A DNA stretch of 10,123 nucleotides from Chloroflexota bacterium (GTDB lineage: Bacteria > Chloroflexota > Anaerolineae > Anaerolineales > UBA11657). The notes under the pieces are model-generated. The model was not told where the DNA came from. It was given only the letters and a program-made list of their open reading frames with translations, and did not search any database. This document shows, one piece after another, positions 6,800 through 10,123 of this stretch. Each line of letters starts with the position of its first letter. Position 1 is the stretch's first letter. Made by a program: the position numbers and the translations under genes. The stretch is taken from the NCBI GenBank assembly GCA_003670425.1, contig QWRL01000043.1, positions 1 to 10,123 on the forward strand, written 5' to 3'.

Positions 6800-7906
6800 T
6801 TAACTTTCGGCGGTGTACTTCTGCACCCAGCGGTTTGCAATGCCCATCAACACTGTCATAAAGATGATGATTATGATCAGATAAATTTCGGCGACCATCG
6901 TTCCGTAGCCAACATTGGAGCGGTCGCGATACTCGCGGTAAATGAAACTTGATATGGTGTCAGTTGCGCCGCCCGGTCCGCCAGCGGTCACATTAATAAC
7001 AATGTCTGCCAGCTTTAGCTGAAAGATCATGCGCAGCACAATCGCTGTGACGCTGACCGGCAGCATGAGCGGAAAAGTCATTTGCGTGAATGATTGCCAC
7101 ATGTTGGCGCCGTCCACTTTGGCCGCCTCTAAAACTTCCTTTTGCAATGCCTGCAGCCCTGCCAGCAGCAGGGTCATAATTAATGGTATGGAAACCCAAG
7201 CGGCCATGGCCATGATGCTTATCCGGGCAATCCAGGGCGAGGTGAAGAATGCCGGGCTGTCCCATCCGATAATGCGCGCCAATTTGGCTGCGGGGCCAAA
7301 GCGATAGTCCATCAGCGACTTGCCGATCATCCAGCTGACGGCAACGGGACTGAGCATGAACGGCATCAAAAAGACAACGCGAAAAAATTTGCGCGCGCGA
7401 ATTTCGGCATTCAGCAACAGCGCGAGCCCGAATGCAATGGCGTATTGGGCGAACACGGACAGCATATACCAGACCATGTTGCCCAGCGCATTCCAGAAAT
7501 ACTCGTCTTTTAAAAGAAACCGGATGTTGTCCAAGCCGTTGAAGTGGTGGTCTTCGAATGCACTCAGATTCCAGTCAGAAAAGGCAATGTAAAGACCAAA
7601 CAGGGTTGGAAAAATCACCAGTGCCACTGTGAACAATACTGCCGGAAGCAGAAACAGAGCGCGCTGGCCGGCTTCTCCACGCATTAGAACTTGTCCGGCG
7701 CCAAGCGCAATCGCCCAAATCAAATACGCATAAAGAACCGGGCGCCAGTTTGAAAAGCCGATGGCGATAAAGCCGCCGGCGTGCAGCGCTTGCACCAAAA
7801 CAACGCCCGCAAGGCCCGCGCCTGCAACCGTAATTAGTGCGCGTCCCAATGCGCGCCGGCTGGCCGGAATCAGATGGGGGGTGGCTGCGTTACGATCTGT
7901 GCTCAT
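6800..7906 (-). CDS. Carbohydrate ABC transporter permease (MalF/UgpA-type, CUT1)
   Basis: Inner-membrane permease, the MalF-like half of the importer; 368 residues, longer than the roughly 290-310 of most UgpA-type partners. The extra length is an N-terminal pair of hydrophobic segments (about 24-50 and 57-75) before the usual first helix (83-110), giving about eight membrane spans in all, as in MalF, but without MalF's large periplasmic domain. Family marks seen: FLLPAVLFTVALVIFPTLFG (85-104), FFRVVFLMPFMLSPVAVSWM (174-193), the EAA loop EAAKVDGANMWQSF (260-273) with FPLMLP (278-283), and TAGGPGGATD (307-316). The ATG start at 7906 has a poor Shine-Dalgarno. Separated from the binding-protein gene by a 120-base gap holding a strong hairpin, so its expression is probably lower than that of the binding protein. 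Confidence 0.95.
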   Translation of the reverse strand: MSTDRNAATPHLIPASRRALGRALITVAGAGLAGVVLVQALHAGGFIAIGFSNWRPVLYAYLIWAIALGAGQVLMRGEAGQRALFLLPAVLFTVALVIFPTLFGLYIAFSDWNLSAFEDHHFNGLDNIRFLLKDEYFWNALGNMVWYMLSVFAQYAIAFGLALLLNAEIRARKFFRVVFLMPFMLSPVAVSWMIGKSLMDYRFGPAAKLARIIGWDSPAFFTSPWIARISIMAMAAWVSIPLIMTLLLAGLQALQKEVLEAAKVDGANMWQSFTQMTFPLMLPVSVTAIVLRMIFQLKLADIVINVTAGGPGGATDTISSFIYREYRDRSNVGYGTMVAEIYLIIIIIFMTVLMGIANRWVQKYTAES

Positions 7907-7952
7907 GAATCAAGCTCAAGTGTTTTATGAACTGCCACTATTCTATATGAAA

Positions 7953-7989
7953 GCACCGGCTGCCAGCGCTTAGCGCCAGCAGCCGGTGC
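7953..7989 (-). terminator. Strong intercistronic hairpin (partial terminator / mRNA-stabilising stem)
   Basis: Perfect 11-base arms GCACCGGCTGC (7953-7963) and GCAGCCGGTGC (7979-7989) enclose a second small stem, GCGC (7966-7969) with GCGC (7973-7976), around a TTA loop. Read in the operon's direction it starts 37 bases past the binding-protein stop and is followed by TTTCATATAG, a very short T-run. This fits partial termination or 3'-end protection that keeps the binding protein in excess over the permeases, as known for malE-malF. The effect is inferred; the stem is seen directly. Confidence 0.7.
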
Positions 7990-8026
7990 AGGGAAGATCC
8001 GCGGTGCGGAGCGTCCGGTTGGGCGC

Positions 8027-9766
8027 TTACATGCCCAGTGAAGCTTTGTACAGCTCGATCTGCTTGTCGCGACCCAGCTGGTCGGTGATCTTCTCCCAGG
8101 CTGCGGCGATTTTGTCAGCGCCGGCCTGCGCGGTGGATCCGCCGGCAAAAATCTTTGCCAGCTCATCCTCCGCCACACTGTAGTACTGGAAGATGCCCGG
8201 AATGCGCGGCTCGATCGCCGCGTTCGGGTGGTTGTAAGAATCCAATTCGGAATTCAAGTACGAGGTGATGAAGGCTTCATCGTAGCCGGCGGCCACCCAT
8301 TCTTGAATGTCAAACTGGCTGTTGCGATACGGCTGGAACCCGGAAGGATACGCTGCGCACCAGAGCGCCATGTCCTTGCCGCCGAGATGTGCCGCAGCAC
8401 TCCACGCCGCCTTCTGCTTGACCGGATCACTGTCAACCCGCGCCATCACATAAACGCCCCAGCCGATGTATGCCATGTTCGGGGCAAAGTTCGGGCCGGT
8501 GGCAAGCGTGTCCCATTTGCCCGTATTGGAATTGTAGACATCGTCCGATCCCGGCAGAATGGAAAATCCGCAAACATCACCAATCACCGAAGAGTCACTG
8601 GTCTTTGCGTTTGATCCAATGTCGCCCCACCAGGAGAGCATCGAACCGGTTCCAGCCAGAAACTGGTTGAAGCCAGTGGTGCCCGGATCAGCATTTAACT
8701 GGTCCGCCGGCTCATACGGCAGGCTGTCAATCACATCTTGAATGGCGCGCACCCAGGCTGGATTGTTGACGCGCGGCTTCATTGTGTCGGCATCAAACAA
8801 CCATGCCTTGTCATCCGGGTGCTTGGCGTACGCGGTGGCACGGCTGCCCAAAAAGTAAAAGCCAAATCCGCCCCAGCCCTTTGCCGGGTCCAGATAACCA
8901 TACGCATCCTGGCCGGCAATCTTTTTGCCTTTGAGGAACTTGGTCATGGCATTTACCTGTTGCCAGGTGGTGGGCACTGCCCACTCGCCCTTGCCGCCTT
9001 CCTTCTTCCACGCAGCGGCCAGATCTGCGTCGGCAAAGTAGTCGGTGCGGTAGTTGAAGTTGTGGCAATCGCCATCAATGGAGATGCGGTAAGTTTTGCC
9101 GTTCCAGGTTCCAACCGGGGCTTTGAGATACCCGACATAGTCGTCCATCTCAATCTGAGTCTTTACCCAGTCTGGCATTTCGGATGCCAGGCCTTTGCCG
9201 CAGACGTCTCCCTCAAACGGCGCACCCATCTCGGCGATGTCGAAGTCGACCGTGCCGGTGGCGATGGATTGCTGCAGCCGTGCGTTGTAGTCGGCCTGGG
9301 CCAGATCGATCCAGCTGATCTTTGCGCCCGTGTAGGCTTCCCATGGCTTCAGGAAGCCGCGGAATAGCATGTTGTGCAGGTTCTGGTTGTTGAGGCCCAA
9401 GAATGCGAGCTCTACGCCGGCAAACTCGCCTTCCTTTACGCTCTTCTTTGTTGCGCCCAGCACCATCTCGCCGACCTTCTGCCACTCTGCATCCGTTGGG
9501 GAACCTTTGCCCACGCCCGGGATCTGCAGCAGTTGCTTGCGGAAATCCGCAGAAGACAGTTCGGGAACCATTGTGGGCTCCGGAATTGCAGTTGCCGGAA
9601 CGGCAGTGGGCTCGGGCATTGCGGTGGCCGCTGGCGCGGCGGTGGCCGCCGCAGCCGGTTCAGCAGCAGGTGCAGCCGGCGCAGCGCACGCTGCAAGAAT
9701 CATGGCTCCGCCACCCAAGGCAGTTGCCTTCACGAAGTCTCGTCTACTAACCGTTTTCTTTGACAT
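8027..9766 (-). CDS. Extracellular solute-binding lipoprotein of a carbohydrate ABC importer
   Basis: Binding protein that captures the sugar outside the membrane and delivers it to the two permeases. It has 579 residues, long for the usual 420-460 of family 1 sugar-binding proteins. Seen: a twin-arginine signal SRRDFVK (7-13) and lipobox LAAC with Cys27, so it is probably exported folded by Tat and lipid-anchored; an Ala/Pro/Thr/Glu-rich linker (28-70); an extra helical-looking stretch (71-115); then the binding fold from GVELAFLGLNNQNLHN (117-132), with DFDIAEMGAPFEGDV (174-188), the aromatic patch SWWGDIGSN (378-386) and a C-terminal helical tail. The mature protein has four cysteines (189, 234, 399, 470), which might form disulfides. 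The start is secure: GGGAGG lies 10 bases upstream. First gene of the operon, as usual for CUT1 systems. The ligand cannot be named from sequence; the aromatic patch suits a carbohydrate. Confidence 0.95.
   Translation of the reverse strand: MSKKTVSRRDFVKATALGGGAMILAACAAPAAPAAEPAAAATAAPAATAMPEPTAVPATAIPEPTMVPELSSADFRKQLLQIPGVGKGSPTDAEWQKVGEMVLGATKKSVKEGEFAGVELAFLGLNNQNLHNMLFRGFLKPWEAYTGAKISWIDLAQADYNARLQQSIATGTVDFDIAEMGAPFEGDVCGKGLASEMPDWVKTQIEMDDYVGYLKAPVGTWNGKTYRISIDGDCHNFNYRTDYFADADLAAAWKKEGGKGEWAVPTTWQQVNAMTKFLKGKKIAGQDAYGYLDPAKGWGGFGFYFLGSRATAYAKHPDDKAWLFDADTMKPRVNNPAWVRAIQDVIDSLPYEPADQLNADPGTTGFNQFLAGTGSMLSWWGDIGSNAKTSDSSVIGDVCGFSILPGSDDVYNSNTGKWDTLATGPNFAPNMAYIGWGVYVMARVDSDPVKQKAAWSAAAHLGGKDMALWCAAYPSGFQPYRNSQFDIQEWVAAGYDEAFITSYLNSELDSYNHPNAAIEPRIPGIFQYYSVAEDELAKIFAGGSTAQAGADKIAAAWEKITDQLGRDKQIELYKASLGM
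9557..9619 (-). repeat. Two-copy 11-residue repeat in the lipoprotein linker
   Basis: Within the linker, residues 50-60 and 61-70 repeat as PEPTAVP and PEPTMVP blocks with a 33-base period (for example GGGCTC at 9575-9580 and 9608-9613 on the plus strand). Such Pro/Thr/Glu spacers are common after the lipid anchor in Chloroflexota binding proteins and probably act as flexible tethers. Confidence 0.7.
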
Positions 9767-9776
9767 GTACTAGTTT

Positions 9777-9782
9777 CCTCCC
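9777..9782 (-). promoter_or_regulatory. Strong Shine-Dalgarno of the binding-protein gene
   Basis: On the minus strand GGGAGG lies 10 bases before the ATG at 9766. It is the strongest ribosome-binding site in the window, in keeping with a highly expressed binding protein. Confidence 0.8.
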
Positions 9783-9873
9783 AGAAAATAATGTGACCGT
9801 CTCATTGCTTCAAATCCGCCGCGAATCAGTTAAAGTTTTTCAACCCAAAATATTTTACTCCGATCGAAATCTA

Positions 9874-9897
9874 CTTGTGCACTGTATTTGGGACAAG
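9874..9897. repeat. Short inverted repeat near the predicted transcript start (possible operator)
   Basis: CTTGT (9874-9878) and ACAAG (9893-9897) form an inverted repeat just downstream of the candidate -10. The position would suit a repressor site, but the arms are only 5 bases and no regulator gene is in view. Confidence 0.18.
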
Positions 9898-9906
9898 CAC
9901 CAAAAG

Positions 9907-9915
9907 AATATAGCA
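9907..9915 (-). promoter_or_regulatory. Candidate extended -10 promoter element of the transport operon
   Basis: On the minus strand TGCTATATT (9915 down to 9907) fits an extended -10 (TG-N-TATAAT with one mismatch); no good -35 lies at the usual distance. It would place the transcript start near 9900, with a leader of about 130 bases. A competing pair, TTGTCC (9896-9891) and TAGATT with a 17-base spacer, matches 4 of 6 bases in each box. Neither can be proven by eye. Confidence 0.3.
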
Positions 9916-9934
9916 CACTTCTAAATCGCAAGCT

Positions 9935-9950
9935 AGGTTTGGGGCAACCT
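9935..9950. repeat. Short inverted repeat upstream of the candidate -10 (possible operator)
   Basis: AGGTT (9935-9939) and AACCT (9946-9950) flank six bases, about 20-40 bases upstream of the candidate -10. The size and place suit a regulator site, but chance is not excluded. Confidence 0.2.
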
Positions 9951-10123
9951 CTAATCTCCGCAGATTCCAGCGCAAAATGATGCTCCGGGGAAGTTTTTGC
10001 TGTCCGCAAGCCCCTGTGTTATTGTTCTGTGGTGAAACTGAAAATAAACTACTTGCTGCCAAAATGTTTCGGGGTGCGCACTTAATATGGTGCGCTTGTA
10101 CGCAACCCGCCTCAACTCCTTCC

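Larger units (their letters stand above)
9767..10123. other. Leader and promoter region of the minus-strand transport operon; no gene
   Basis: This 357-base stretch is visibly AT-richer than the genes and has no convincing coding frame; the one short minus-strand frame (9871-10062) has no ribosome-binding site and no recognisable product. It holds the operon's likely promoter, two short inverted repeats and, near the right edge, a direct repeat GGTGCGC (10073-10079 and 10089-10095) with 16-base spacing. No tRNA or regulator gene is seen before the window ends. Confidence 0.7.

Noticed and set aside
9871..10062. 63-codon minus-strand frame upstream of the binding protein, as a possible leader peptide.
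   Set aside because: No Shine-Dalgarno, no repeat of regulatory codons and no overlap with an attenuator-like stem; it also spans the candidate promoter.

Overview
This 10.1 kb window looks like a carbohydrate-uptake and catabolism locus from a heterotrophic, Gram-positive-like or monoderm bacterium. The best guess is Chloroflexota of the Anaerolineae/Caldilineae type, probably from a metagenome. The clues are the solute-binding protein's twin-arginine lipoprotein signal followed by a long Ala/Pro/Thr/Glu linker, the moderately GC-rich coding sequence, the family mix and the frequent GTG/TTG starts. The taxonomic call is inference; no marker gene is present.

Layout: bases 1-286 hold no recognisable gene. 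Two plus-strand genes follow with an ATGA overlap: an L-fuconolactonase/rhamnonolactonase-type amidohydrolase (287-1153) and an L-galactose/L-fucose-dehydrogenase-type aldo/keto reductase (1150-2115). A 159-base gap containing one weak inverted repeat separates them from a convergent six-gene minus-strand operon. In transcription order from the right this is: Tat-exported lipoprotein solute-binding protein (9766-8027), MalF/UgpA-type permease (7906-6800), MalG/UgpE-type permease (6762-5836), BtpA/SgcQ-family TIM-barrel protein (5719-4907), M42-family metallo-hydrolase (4901-3768) and FGGY sugar kinase (3771-2275). The right 357 bases are the AT-richer leader and promoter region of this operon.

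How the parts could work together: the ABC (CUT1-type) transporter imports a sugar or sugar conjugate. Its ATPase is not in the window and is presumably a shared MsmK/UgpC-like protein encoded elsewhere. The last three genes are tightly coupled (5-base gap, then a GTGA overlap), which suggests one cytoplasmic pathway: M42 hydrolase trimming a conjugate, FGGY kinase phosphorylating a sugar, BtpA/SgcQ acting on a phospho-intermediate. The M42 plus BtpA pairing matches sgcX and sgcQ of the poorly understood E. coli sgc operon, where the transporter is a PTS. Here an ABC transporter plus a dedicated kinase appears to replace the PTS. The convergent dehydrogenase/lactonase pair forms two consecutive steps of an oxidative L-fucose/L-galactose-type route (aldose to lactone to aldonic acid). 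Whether it feeds on the same imported sugar cannot be decided from this window. No transcriptional regulator, dehydratase, aldolase, mobile element, RNA gene or CRISPR array was found.
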